Part shown: in pieces, positions 52,820-61,323 of the stretch
How positions within the stretch are numbered: the first letter of the stretch is position 1
Layout of the letters: every line of letters starts with the position of its first letter
Position numbers and translations under genes: made by a program
Assembly (NCBI RefSeq): GCF_025961475.1
Contig: NZ_JAOQNS010000002.1
Coordinates: 124,001 to 188,000 of the forward strand
Length of the DNA stretch: 64,000 nt
From: Rhodobium gokarnense
Lineage (GTDB): Bacteria > Pseudomonadota > Alphaproteobacteria > Rhizobiales > Rhodobiaceae
Direction of reading: 5' to 3'
The notes under the pieces: generated by a model
Seen by the model: the letters and a program-made list of their open reading frames with translations, nothing else
What the model was told of the DNA's origin: nothing
Database searches by the model: none

Positions 52820-53755
52820 TCAGCCGTTCACACTCAACATCCAGTTCAGCACGGCCCGCCAGTCGGTCATGCGGATCGGTGTGCCGTGGCTGCCGGTCTC
52901 GAAGAGGACGAATTTGACCGGATAGCCGGGCGCCGCGCGGCGGATCTTTTCGAAGAATTCCTTCTGGCTTTCCCAGGGAAACACGCTGTCGGCGCTGCCG
53001 TGGCCGAAATAGATCGGCACCCAGCGCGACTTGTCCGTCAGCATCGGCATCTTGAAGAAGTCGTTGTTCCACATGGAGCCGAGGAAGAGGAGGCCGCCGA
53101 GGAGCCTTGCCGCCTCCGGGTCTTCCGACAGCCGCCAGCAGATCGCCCCGCCCATGGAGCCGCAGGCAACGAAGATCGGCGCGCCGGGCGAATTGGCGGC
53201 GACCAGCTTCATGAGCTGCTTGACCTCGTCCTTGCCGCGGGTGCCGAAGTCGGAAAAGTCGGTGGAGATGAAGAGCCCGTCATTGCGGGTCATCAGGTTC
53301 TTGATGCGGTTGAAATTGCCGCCGAAGCGCCAGTCGTTCGCGCCCTGGAAGCGGTTGCCGCCCTGGCCGTGGATGTAGATGACGGCCATGCGGGCATCGC
53401 GCGTCTTGCCGGCGGCAATGAATTTTATCATCCGCCCGCCGGCCTTGAACTGCAGCGTCTGCTCGGACCAGCGCGGCTTCAGGGAGACGTAGTCGGACTT
53501 GACCCGCTGCTCCTTGATGGCGTCGCGCTCGTCGAGGTCGCGGCGCTCGTCATAGTCGACCCGCAGGAACGCTCCGCCGTCCGTCTTCTCCAGAATGCCC
53601 GGATAGGCAAAGAGCTGGTCCTTGAAAGGCTTCAACTGATACTCGGCCGAAGCCGGCCCAGCCATCGCGACGAGCACCGTAAAGGCAAGGCCGACGAGCC
53701 CGCAGATGCTCCCCGGGCCCTTTTCCCGGCCGTATGACGGTCCCCTAATTCCCAC
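52820..53755 (-). CDS. Secreted alpha/beta hydrolase
   Basis: 311-residue protein with an N-terminal signal or anchor segment (about 16-37, ICGLVGLAFTVLVAMAGPASA). The alpha/beta hydrolase fold shows YIHGQGGNRFQG (oxyanion HG), the nucleophile elbow CGSMGG, an acid in GHGSADSVFPW and the histidine in TGSHGTP, so a Ser-Asp-His triad is likely. Substrate unknown. The frame opens with GTG at 53755, only 3 bp after the lytic transglycosylase stop, so the two are co-transcribed and may both act on the envelope. Confidence 0.82.
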   Translation of the reverse strand: MGIRGPSYGREKGPGSICGLVGLAFTVLVAMAGPASAEYQLKPFKDQLFAYPGILEKTDGGAFLRVDYDERRDLDERDAIKEQRVKSDYVSLKPRWSEQTLQFKAGGRMIKFIAAGKTRDARMAVIYIHGQGGNRFQGANDWRFGGNFNRIKNLMTRNDGLFISTDFSDFGTRGKDEVKQLMKLVAANSPGAPIFVACGSMGGAICWRLSEDPEAARLLGGLLFLGSMWNNDFFKMPMLTDKSRWVPIYFGHGSADSVFPWESQKEFFEKIRRAAPGYPVKFVLFETGSHGTPIRMTDWRAVLNWMLSVNG

Positions 53756-53758
53756 CGT

Positions 53759-54961
53759 CTAGAGCCGGTTCAAAAGATCGGGCGTCGGGAAGGAATCCGC
53801 CGGCAGGCCGAGCTTCAACTGCATGTCCTTGACGGCCGCCCGCGTCTTCAGGCCGATGAAGCCGTCAACGCCGCCGACGTCGTAGCCGCGCGCCTTCAGC
53901 TTCCTCTGCAGTTGTTTGATCTGGTCGTAGCTGAGCGAGGCGACCTTGCCGCTGCCCGAATGCACCTTGGAGGCGCCGGCGAGGCGGGTCGCGAAATAGG
54001 CCGCCGTCGTGGAATAGATGTTCGACTTGTTCCACTGCCGGTAGATGTCGAAATTCGGATAGACGAGAAAGGCCGGGCCGTTGCGCCCCATCGGCAGTTG
54101 CAGCGAGGCGGCGAGCCCGTCGGAGGGCAGCTTCTTGCCGTTGGCGCGGGTGACGCCCCAGGCGGCCCATTGCGAGCGCGGATGCTTGATGGTGACGTCG
54201 GCCTGGTCCCAGGGCAGATTGTTCGGCACGCGCACCTCGGTCATCCACGGCTCGCCGCGGCGCCAGCCGTGGTGGGCAAGGAGGTTGGCGGTGGAGGCCA
54301 GCACGTCCGGCACGCTCTTGATCAGATTGACCTTGCCGTCGCCGTCATAGTCGACGCCGCGGTGGTAGTAGTCGGAGGGCAGGAACTGGGTCTGGCCGAG
54401 TTCGCCGGCCCAGGCGCCGAGCATCTGGCTCGGCTGCAGGTCGCCGCGCTCCACGATCCGCAGCGCATCAATGAGCTGCGGGCGGAACAGCTCCGGCCGC
54501 CGGCAGTCATAGGCGAGCGTTGCCAGCGCCGTCAGCACCGGGAAATCGCCGGTATTGGCGCCGAAATCGGTCTCCAGGCCCCAGAAGCCGGTGATCACCG
54601 GCGCCGGCACGCCATATTGCTGCTCGATCCTGTCGAAGGTGCCGGCATATTTCTTCATCAAGCTGCGGCCGGTCTTGAGCCGGTAGTTGTTCACCATCCG
54701 CCCGGCGAATTTCAGGAAGGTCTGCGAAAACACCACCTGCCGGCGGTCGTGCTTGACGACCTTGGCGCTGAAGCCGACGCCGCGGAGCCCCTTGTCGATG
54801 GCGCGCTTGGAGACGCCGGCCGCGGCTGCGTCGCGCTTGAAGTCCGCCATCCAGCGATCGAAGCTGCCCGTGTTCCGGCAGTTGCGATTGCCCGCTTCCG
54901 CCGTTGCCGGCGCGGCGGTCAGCACCGCCCCGATCATTATGCCTGCAAGGATCTGCCGCAT
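53759..54961 (-). CDS. Lytic murein transglycosylase (MltB/SLT_2 type) with peptidoglycan-binding domain
   Basis: Periplasmic enzyme cleaving glycan strands with formation of 1,6-anhydro-muramic acid. The 400-residue protein has a signal peptide (MRQILAGIMIGAVLTAAPATAEA), an SLT_2 domain at about 30-325 (FDRWMADFKRDAAAAGVS, FWGLETDFGANTGDFPVLTALATLAYD with catalytic E130, AWAGELGQTQFLPSDYY) and a C-terminal peptidoglycan-binding domain (about 344-398: IKQLQRKLKARGYDVGGVDGF). All family hallmarks are intact. It is followed by the hydrolase gene after 3 bp. Confidence 0.95.
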   Translation of the reverse strand: MRQILAGIMIGAVLTAAPATAEAGNRNCRNTGSFDRWMADFKRDAAAAGVSKRAIDKGLRGVGFSAKVVKHDRRQVVFSQTFLKFAGRMVNNYRLKTGRSLMKKYAGTFDRIEQQYGVPAPVITGFWGLETDFGANTGDFPVLTALATLAYDCRRPELFRPQLIDALRIVERGDLQPSQMLGAWAGELGQTQFLPSDYYHRGVDYDGDGKVNLIKSVPDVLASTANLLAHHGWRRGEPWMTEVRVPNNLPWDQADVTIKHPRSQWAAWGVTRANGKKLPSDGLAASLQLPMGRNGPAFLVYPNFDIYRQWNKSNIYSTTAAYFATRLAGASKVHSGSGKVASLSYDQIKQLQRKLKARGYDVGGVDGFIGLKTRAAVKDMQLKLGLPADSFPTPDLLNRL

Positions 54962-55032
54962 CGTGTCCCGTTCCTCCCGATCTGGATTGTCCGATCAATC
55001 GCGAAGGAGCGCCCCGACCAGCCCCGTGCCGG

Positions 55033-55512
55033 TCACCCCCATTGCTGCAATTCGCGCGCCTTTTGAATCAGCTTGTCGACGACCTTGTCAAATGTTCGCA
55101 ATTCCTCAGGCGTCAAGGTCGACAGGATGAACGATTCGCGGGCAAGCGCCAGCGGCGCAATCCGGGCGAAAAGCGTCTCGCCCTTCTTCGTCAGCCGAAG
55201 GATTTTGCGGCGCCGGTCGGCTGCATCGAGCCCGCCGACGAGGAGCTCCTCGGCAAGCATTCGATTCACCGCGCGGCTCACCTGCATCTTGTCGAGGGTG
55301 GAATAGTCGGAGATTTCGCGGGCCGTCATCGCCCCGCGCTCGCCGAGGGCCGCCAGTACCCGCCATTCGGGGCGCGAGAGGTTGAAGCGCTCGCCATAGA
55401 GCTGGGCGACGGCGCCGGAGACCTCGTGGGCGAGCACGGCGAGCCGGTAAGGCATGAAGCGTTCCAGCGACAGCGCTTCGCGGGTCTCGGGGGCATCGTC
55501 CGGCGTCAGCAT
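55033..55512 (-). CDS. MarR-family transcriptional regulator
   Basis: 159-residue regulator from the ATG at 55512 (MLTPDDAPETREALSLERFMPYRLAVLA); a second in-frame ATG at 55548 adds 12 residues. The winged helix reads LSRPEWRVLAALGERGAMTAREISDYSTLDKMQVSRAVNRMLAEELLVGGLDAADRRRKILRLTKKGETLF, with the DxRxR wing turn. It is divergent from the FAD monooxygenase gene across about 215 bp containing a promoter and palindrome, so it probably controls that gene in response to an aromatic ligand. Confidence 0.92.
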   Translation of the reverse strand: MLTPDDAPETREALSLERFMPYRLAVLAHEVSGAVAQLYGERFNLSRPEWRVLAALGERGAMTAREISDYSTLDKMQVSRAVNRMLAEELLVGGLDAADRRRKILRLTKKGETLFARIAPLALARESFILSTLTPEELRTFDKVVDKLIQKARELQQWG

Positions 55513-55629
55513 GGCGTCAGGATAGTCACAGATGCGCGAAAATGACAATGCGGGCGCGAGCAGTCGCGGAGCCGGTCAGCGAGGAGGGGATTGCTGTTTT
55601 CCGGGGAAAATGCGGCCTCCTGATCCACG

Positions 55630-55678
55630 TTGACTTGCATATTCGAATTTGTCTAATGTGAATGGTAACAATCGTTAC
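55630..55678 (+). promoter_or_regulatory. Sigma-70-like promoter and MarR-type operator before the FAD monooxygenase
   Basis: TTGACT (55630-55635) and TCTAAT (55652-55657) are 16 bp apart, matching vegetative -35/-10 boxes at 10 of 12 positions. GTAAC-AATC-GTTAC (55665-55678) is a perfect 5-bp-arm dyad over the predicted start of transcription, well placed for the divergent MarR regulator to repress. Confidence 0.55.
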
Positions 55679-55726
55679 TAATAATAAGCGGCGCCGGCAA
55701 CGCATCGGACGTCGCGGGAGGAAGCG

Positions 55727-57343
55727 ATGCTGAAGACCTACGAATTCCCGGAATTCGACTATATCTGCTCGGCCGAACAGCGCGACGGCCGCTTGCGCCG
55801 CCATCCGGTGGTGATCGTCGGCGGCGGGCCGATCGGGCTCACCGCCGCGCTGGATTGCGCAAAGCGCGGCATCCCGGCCGTGCTCCTCGACGACAACAAC
55901 ACCGTCTCGGTCGGCTCGCGCGCCGTCTGCTACGCCAAGCGGCCGCTGGAAATCTGGGACCGGCTCGGCTGCGGCGACAGGCTGGTCGAGAAAGGCGTGA
56001 GCTGGCAGGTCGGCAAGGTGTTCTTCGGCGACGACCTCGCCTACAGCTTCAATCTCCTGCCGGAGGCCGACCACCACATGCCGGCGATGATCAACCTCCA
56101 GCAATATTACCTGGAGGAGGAACTGGTGGCGCTGTGCGATGCCAGCGATCTGGTCGATCTGCGCTGGAAACACAAGGTCGTCGGGCTGGAGCAGACGGAG
56201 GACCATGCAGTCCTCACGGTGGAGACGCCCGACGGCGTCTTTGCCATGGAGGCCGACTGGGTCATCGCCTGCGACGGCGCCCGGAGCGACCTGCGCGGCA
56301 TGGTCGGCGCCGATTTCGCCGGCAAGGTGTTTGAGGACCGGTTCCTCATCGCCGACGTCGTCATGAAGGCCGACTTCCCGACCGAGCGCTGGTTCTGGTT
56401 CGACCCGCCCTTCCATCGCGGCCAGTCGGTGCTGCTGCACAAGCAGTCCGATAATGTCTGGCGCATCGACTTCCAGCTCGGCCGCGACGCCGATCCGGAG
56501 GAGGCCAAGAAGCCGGAAAACGTGCTGCCGCGCCTCAAAGCCATGCTCGGGGAGGACACGGAGTTTGAACTGGAATGGGTGTCGGTCTATCAGTTCGCCT
56601 GCCGGCGCATGGAGAAATTCCGCCACGGCCGGGTGCTCTTTGCCGGCGACGCCGCCCACCAGGTCTCGCCCTTCGGCGCCCGCGGCGCCAACACGGGCGT
56701 CCAGGACATCGACAATCTGACCTGGAAGCTGAGGCTGGTGCTCGACGGCCTGGCGCCCGAAGCCCTCATCGACAGCTATGAAGACGAGCGCATCTTTGCC
56801 GCCGACGAGAACCTTCTCGCCTCGACCCGCTCCACCGACTTCATCACCCCGAAGAACCGCATGAGCCGCGTCTTCCGCGACGCCGTGCTGGATCTTGCCA
56901 AGACCCACGATTTTGCCCGCCCGCTGGTCAACAGCGGCCGCCTGTCGACGCCGACGCCCTATTGCAACTCGCCGCTCAACACGCCGGACGAGGACGATTT
57001 TAGGGGCGCCATGGTACCGGGCACCAACTGCGCCGATGCACCGGTGAAGAAGGGCGGTAAGGACGATTGGTTCCTGCGCGCGCTCGGCGACGGCTTTGCC
57101 ATCGTCGTCTTCGGCGACCTGCCGCACGGCAAGACCATCGCCGTCGGCGAGATCGAGGCCCCGGTGATCGCGGTCGGCACGGACATCGTCGACGAAAAGG
57201 GCGTACTGACGGAGCGCTATGACGGCGCCAGTGGCGCGGTCTACCTCATCCGCCCCGACCAGTACGTCGCCGGCCGCTGGCGCACCTTCGACCCCGACCG
57301 CATCGCCGCCGCCCTCGCCCGCGCCACCGGCCAGCGGCATTGA
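55727..57343 (+). CDS. FAD-dependent aromatic monooxygenase (MhpA/3-hydroxyphenylacetate hydroxylase type)
   Basis: 538-residue class A flavoprotein hydroxylase using NAD(P)H and oxygen on a phenolic substrate. Motifs: the ADP-binding fold VVIVGGGPIGLTAALDCAKRG near 29-49, the DG motif VIACDGARSDLRG and the second FAD motif VLFAGDAAHQVSPFGARGANTGVQD near 305-327. The C-terminal thioredoxin-like region is present. Strong GGGAGGA ribosome site. The small DUF2783 gene follows after 17 bp. Such a pair is reminiscent of the two-component 3-hydroxyphenylacetate 6-hydroxylase MhaA/MhaB of Pseudomonas putida, but no homogentisate-pathway genes are in the window, so the substrate is uncertain. Confidence 0.9.
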   Translation: MLKTYEFPEFDYICSAEQRDGRLRRHPVVIVGGGPIGLTAALDCAKRGIPAVLLDDNNTVSVGSRAVCYAKRPLEIWDRLGCGDRLVEKGVSWQVGKVFFGDDLAYSFNLLPEADHHMPAMINLQQYYLEEELVALCDASDLVDLRWKHKVVGLEQTEDHAVLTVETPDGVFAMEADWVIACDGARSDLRGMVGADFAGKVFEDRFLIADVVMKADFPTERWFWFDPPFHRGQSVLLHKQSDNVWRIDFQLGRDADPEEAKKPENVLPRLKAMLGEDTEFELEWVSVYQFACRRMEKFRHGRVLFAGDAAHQVSPFGARGANTGVQDIDNLTWKLRLVLDGLAPEALIDSYEDERIFAADENLLASTRSTDFITPKNRMSRVFRDAVLDLAKTHDFARPLVNSGRLSTPTPYCNSPLNTPDEDDFRGAMVPGTNCADAPVKKGGKDDWFLRALGDGFAIVVFGDLPHGKTIAVGEIEAPVIAVGTDIVDEKGVLTERYDGASGAVYLIRPDQYVAGRWRTFDPDRIAAALARATGQRH

Positions 57344-57360
57344 CAGGAGGGGAACAAGAA

Positions 57361-57555
57361 ATGCTCAATCTCAAGCCGAACATCGCCGATCCGGACGGGT
57401 TCTACGAGACCTTGATCAACGCCCAGCGCGATCTTACCGACGACGCCGTCGACCGCATGAACGCCAGGCTGATCCTGATCCTCTCCAACCACATCGGCGA
57501 CAACGATGTGCTGGCCGAGGCGATCACATTGGCGGCGGGGGAGGCGAAGGCGTAG
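57361..57555 (+). CDS. DUF2783 small protein, likely partner of the FAD monooxygenase
   Basis: 64-residue acidic protein beginning MLNLKPNIADPDGFYETLIN and containing QRDLTDDAVDRMNARLILILSN and HIGDNDVLAEAITLA, the DUF2783 pattern. The ATG at 57361 has a very strong AGGAGGGG site; an upstream ATG at 57340 lies within that site. Always found beside this type of flavoprotein. By analogy with MhaB it may couple hydroxylation to NADH use (inference). Confidence 0.85.
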   Translation: MLNLKPNIADPDGFYETLINAQRDLTDDAVDRMNARLILILSNHIGDNDVLAEAITLAAGEAKA

Positions 57556-57567
57556 CGGGATGGCGGC

Positions 57568-58074
57568 CTACCGGATGCCGCGCGTCCGGCGTTCCCGGTC
57601 GAGGGCGCCGCGCAGCGAATCGCCGGTTTTTCGCCATATCCAGCGCGCCACTGCGGTGATCTCCCGGGCGAGCAACAGGCCGGCCGTAAATGCACAGGCG
57701 ATCGATGCGGTGGAAAAAATGACGAGGCCAATGGTGTGGTGCACCGGGCCAACAATCGTGAAAGTCGTCACCCCATAAGTCCATTTTTCGGCGAGCAGGT
57801 TCGCCATGAACCAGATGAAAACCGCCGAAAGCAATATATTCGCGAGCAAAAACCGTGAATATGCGATCAGTATCCCGAACAGAACACTGATTGCAGTCAG
57901 CAGGACATAGTAAGAAAGCGACCACCCGAGCGCCAAATGTCTTGCGTAGACCGGATCGTATTTCGCGATCAGAACGATTGCGCAACAGAGACCGACAAAA
58001 AGAATCAAGCTCGCGCAAGAAAGCCCGACGGGAACTCTGAGGACAGAAAGCGTTTGCCGAAATCGTGCCGGCAT
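57568..58074 (-). CDS. Membrane protein of unknown function
   Basis: 168-residue protein with about four hydrophobic segments (VGLSCASLILFVGLCCAIVLI; LSYYVLLTAISVLFGILIAYS; ILLSAVFIWFMANLLA; TIGLVIFSTASIACAFTAGLLLA) and a basic C-terminus (WIWRKTGDSLRGALDRERRTRG). No family recognised. Its base composition is more AT-rich than neighbouring genes, which may indicate recent acquisition. It is convergent with the DUF2783 gene and divergent from hypF. Confidence 0.6.
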   Translation of the reverse strand: MPARFRQTLSVLRVPVGLSCASLILFVGLCCAIVLIAKYDPVYARHLALGWSLSYYVLLTAISVLFGILIAYSRFLLANILLSAVFIWFMANLLAEKWTYGVTTFTIVGPVHHTIGLVIFSTASIACAFTAGLLLAREITAVARWIWRKTGDSLRGALDRERRTRGIR

Positions 58075-58161
58075 CGGACCTCCGGAAAACCGACTCTGGC
58101 CAAATCGGTGCGATCGATTAGAAGTGGGCGGGGTACCTCAGGGATTCAACAAAAGGGCGAA

Positions 58162-60459
58162 ATGGCCGCAGAAAAAATCCGGGTGCGCGGGCAGGTGCAG
58201 GGGGTCGGCTTCAGGCCCTTCGTCTGGCGGCTGGCCGCGGAGTTCGGCATTTCCGGCGACGTGCGCAATGACGGCGAGGGCGTGCTGATCCGGGCCTTTG
58301 CCGGCGATGTCGACGGCTTTGTCGCGGCGCTCGGAAAGGAGCCGCCGCCGCTCGCCCGGATCGATTCAATCGCGCGCGCGCCGCTGGGGGATAATGTCAT
58401 CCGGCCCGGCTTTTCCATCGTCGAGACCGACCGGTCGGAGGCCCGCACCGGCGCGACGCCGGATGCCGCGATGTGCCCGGCCTGCCGCGCGGAAATCCTC
58501 GACCCCGGCGAGCGCCGTCACCGCTACGCCTTTGCCAACTGCACCCATTGCGGCCCGCGCTTTTCGATCCTGAAGGAGATTCCGTACGACCGGGCGTCGA
58601 CGACGATGCGGGGATTTGAGATGTGTCCCGCCTGCCGCGCCGAATATGAGGACCCGGCTGACCGGCGCTTCCACGCCCAGCCCATCGCCTGCCCGGATTG
58701 CGGCCCGCGCCTCTGGCTGGAACGGGACGGAGCGGAGATCGACGGCGATGCGATCGTGGAGGCGGCAAGGCTGCTGCGTGCTGGAAAAATCCTTGGAATC
58801 AAGGGTATCGGCGGCTTTCACCTGGCCTGCGACGCCGCCAATGAGGACGCGGTCCGGCTCTTGCGGGAGCGCAAGCGGCGGCCGAAGAAACCCTTCGCCC
58901 TGATGGCGGATGTGGGCGCGATCCGCCGCCATGCCCGTGTCTCTCCGGCCGAGGAGGCGCTCCTCAACGATCCGGCGGCCCCCATCGTGCTCCTGGGGAA
59001 GGCCGGGGATATTCCGCTCGCCGCCGCGCTGGCACCTGGCCTGTCCGTTCTCGGCTGGATGCTGCCCTATACGCCATTGCACGCGCTGCTGATGGAGGCC
59101 GTCGGGGCGCCGCTCGTCATGACCAGCGGCAACCGTTCGGGCGAGCCCCAGGCGATCGGCAACGATGAGGCACGGGGAAAACTCGGGCCCTTCATCGATG
59201 CGTTCCTCATGCATGATCGGCCGATCGCCCGGCGGCTCGACGATTCCGTCGTGCGCATCGTCGCAGGCGACATCCGGCTGCTGCGCCGGGCGAGGGGCTA
59301 TGCGCCGGCGCCCCTCGATCTGCCGCCGGGCCTGAAATCCGCGCCGCCGGTGGCGGCCTACGGCGGCGAGCTCAAATCCGCGCTCTGCCTGACACGCGAC
59401 GGCAAGGCGATCCTGTCCCACCACCTCGGCGACCTGGAAGACGCTCTGTCCTATGAGGAATTTCAGAAGGCGGCAAAGGACTATTCCCGCCTCTTCGACC
59501 ACAGCCCGGAAATCGTCGCCGCCGACCTCCACCCCGACTACCGCTCAACGCAATTCGCGGAAGGGGAAGCCGAACGCCTCGGCGTGCCGCTCACCCGCGT
59601 CCAGCACCACCACGCCCACATCGCGTCCGCCATGGCCGAAAACGGCTGGCCGCTGGACGGCGCCCCGGTCCTCGGCGTCGCCCTAGACGGCCTCGGCTAC
59701 GGGCCGGACGGGACCGTCTGGGGCGGGGAATTCCTTGCCGCCACCTATGCCGACTACAGGCGCCTTGCCTCTCTGAAGCCGGTGCCGCTTGCCGGCGGCG
59801 ACGCCGCCAACCGGGAACCCTGGCGCAACCTCGTCGCCCAGCTAGAGGCCGCGATGGGCTGGGACGTTGCCGCGGAACGTCTCGGAAAATCCGCCCTTTC
59901 CGATCTCCTCGCGGCAAAGCCCGTCGAGAACCTTCGCACGCTCATGCAACGCCGCCTCAACAGCCCGCTGACCTCGTCGGCCGGGCGCCTGTTCGATGCC
60001 GTCGGCGCCGCCCTGGGGCTGGCGGTCGACCGGCTGACCTATGAGGGCGAGGCGGCGATGGAACTGGAGGCCCTTGCCGCAGGGATATCCCCGGATCGCG
60101 CCTATCCGTTCGCAGTCGTCGCGGCCGAGGATATCCGACGTCTCGATCCGGCGCCGATGTGGGACGCCCTGCTGACCGATCTTGCCGACAGCGTCGCCCT
60201 CGGCCAAATCTCCGCCCGGTTCCACCTCGGCCTCGCCCGCGCGACCGCCCATCTGGCCCAAAAATTAGCCGGCGAAATATCAGCCGGCGCCATCGCCTTG
60301 TCCGGCGGCGTGTTCCAGAACGCGTTGCTGCTGAGGCTGGTATTGGAGGAACTCGACGGCTGCGGCCTGCCGGTGCTCGCCCAGCGCGAGGTGCCGGCGA
60401 ATGACGGCGGCCTCGCCTTCGGCCAGGTCGCGGTTGCGGCCGCCCGTGCCCTTCGCTGA
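58162..60459 (+). CDS. hypF: [NiFe]-hydrogenase maturation carbamoyltransferase HypF
   Basis: Makes the carbamoyl group that becomes the cyanide ligands of [NiFe] hydrogenase, handing it to HypE. The 765-residue protein has the full domain set: acylphosphatase (about 4-90, VRGQVQGVGFRPFVWRL), two zinc-finger CxxC-x18-CxxC units (C105/C108/C127/C130 and C155/C158/C177/C180), a YrdC-like domain (about 190-390, LGIKGIGGFHLACDA, RKRRPKKPFALM) and a Kae1-like carbamoyl-transfer domain (VQHHHAHIASAMAENG; ALSGGVFQNALLL). The ATG at 58162 has AGGG upstream and gives the standard N-terminus. No other hyp or hydrogenase gene is in the window. Confidence 0.97.
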   Translation: MAAEKIRVRGQVQGVGFRPFVWRLAAEFGISGDVRNDGEGVLIRAFAGDVDGFVAALGKEPPPLARIDSIARAPLGDNVIRPGFSIVETDRSEARTGATPDAAMCPACRAEILDPGERRHRYAFANCTHCGPRFSILKEIPYDRASTTMRGFEMCPACRAEYEDPADRRFHAQPIACPDCGPRLWLERDGAEIDGDAIVEAARLLRAGKILGIKGIGGFHLACDAANEDAVRLLRERKRRPKKPFALMADVGAIRRHARVSPAEEALLNDPAAPIVLLGKAGDIPLAAALAPGLSVLGWMLPYTPLHALLMEAVGAPLVMTSGNRSGEPQAIGNDEARGKLGPFIDAFLMHDRPIARRLDDSVVRIVAGDIRLLRRARGYAPAPLDLPPGLKSAPPVAAYGGELKSALCLTRDGKAILSHHLGDLEDALSYEEFQKAAKDYSRLFDHSPEIVAADLHPDYRSTQFAEGEAERLGVPLTRVQHHHAHIASAMAENGWPLDGAPVLGVALDGLGYGPDGTVWGGEFLAATYADYRRLASLKPVPLAGGDAANREPWRNLVAQLEAAMGWDVAAERLGKSALSDLLAAKPVENLRTLMQRRLNSPLTSSAGRLFDAVGAALGLAVDRLTYEGEAAMELEALAAGISPDRAYPFAVVAAEDIRRLDPAPMWDALLTDLADSVALGQISARFHLGLARATAHLAQKLAGEISAGAIALSGGVFQNALLLRLVLEELDGCGLPVLAQREVPANDGGLAFGQVAVAAARALR

Positions 60460-60741
60460 GCCGTTGCAGCGCCTGCCGCGCCGGGTCCGGTGCGAGCCTC
60501 CGACGAATCGCCGCTGCCGGGCTCCGGCAACTGGCGACGCCTTCGACTTTAGTTTATAAAGATCGCATGTGTCGAGGAGGGGTGTTTGTGAGTCCTTGGC
60601 CGGGCTCCGCTGCCGATTTCTGACGGAATCCCAGTCCGTCAACCTTGCTTGTCACGACATCTTGGCGCAGGTCCGCTTTGATGCGGGTCAAGGCCCGACG
60701 CGCTCAAATTCATAAGGTGCGCCGCGAAGAAAGGGGCTCTC

Positions 60742-61323
60742 ATGTTCGAAATTCGTATTCATGGCCGCGGCGGGCAAGGCGTTGTCACTGCCGCGGAAGT
60801 GTTGTCCGTGGCCGCCTTCGACGAGGGCATGCATGCCCAGGCCTTCCCGAGTTTCGGGTCCGAGCGAATGGGCGCGCCGGTGATTTCCTACTGCCGCATC
60901 GACGACAAGGAGATCCGGCTGCGCGAGCCGATCCTGGAGCCGGACGCCCTGATCATCCAGGACCCGACGCTTCTGCATTCCGTTGACGTCTTTTCCGGCC
61001 TGAAGCGCGACGGCTACATCCTGATCAATTCCAGCCGCACATTCGAGGAACTCGGCATCGCCGACTTCGTCGCCAACCTGCCCGACCGCCAAGTCGTCGA
61101 CATCGGCGCGACGGAGATCGCCGTCAAGCATATCGGCCGGCCGGTGCCGAACGCGGCCCTCCTCGGCGGCCTCGCCGCCATCACCGGCAGGCTGCAACTG
61201 GAATCGGTGGAAAAGGCGATCGGGGAGAAGTTTCCGCCCGCCCTTGCCAAGGCCAACATCGCCGCCGCCCGCGAGGCCTATGAACTCGCCAAGGCAGCCG
61301 TAGGGGAGCCCGTCAATGCTTAA
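60742..61323 (+). CDS. 2-oxoacid:acceptor oxidoreductase, gamma subunit
   Basis: 193-residue subunit of a ferredoxin- or NAD-linked oxidoreductase that decarboxylates a 2-oxoacid to an acyl-CoA. The pattern MFEIRIHGRGGQGVVTAAEVLSVAA followed by FPSFGSERMGAPVISYCRID is the POR gamma family signature, with TEIAVKHIGRPVPNAALLGGLAA later. AAAGGGG ribosome site. First gene of a four-gene operon and overlaps the alpha gene by 8 bp. Confidence 0.93.
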   Translation: MFEIRIHGRGGQGVVTAAEVLSVAAFDEGMHAQAFPSFGSERMGAPVISYCRIDDKEIRLREPILEPDALIIQDPTLLHSVDVFSGLKRDGYILINSSRTFEELGIADFVANLPDRQVVDIGATEIAVKHIGRPVPNAALLGGLAAITGRLQLESVEKAIGEKFPPALAKANIAAAREAYELAKAAVGEPVNA

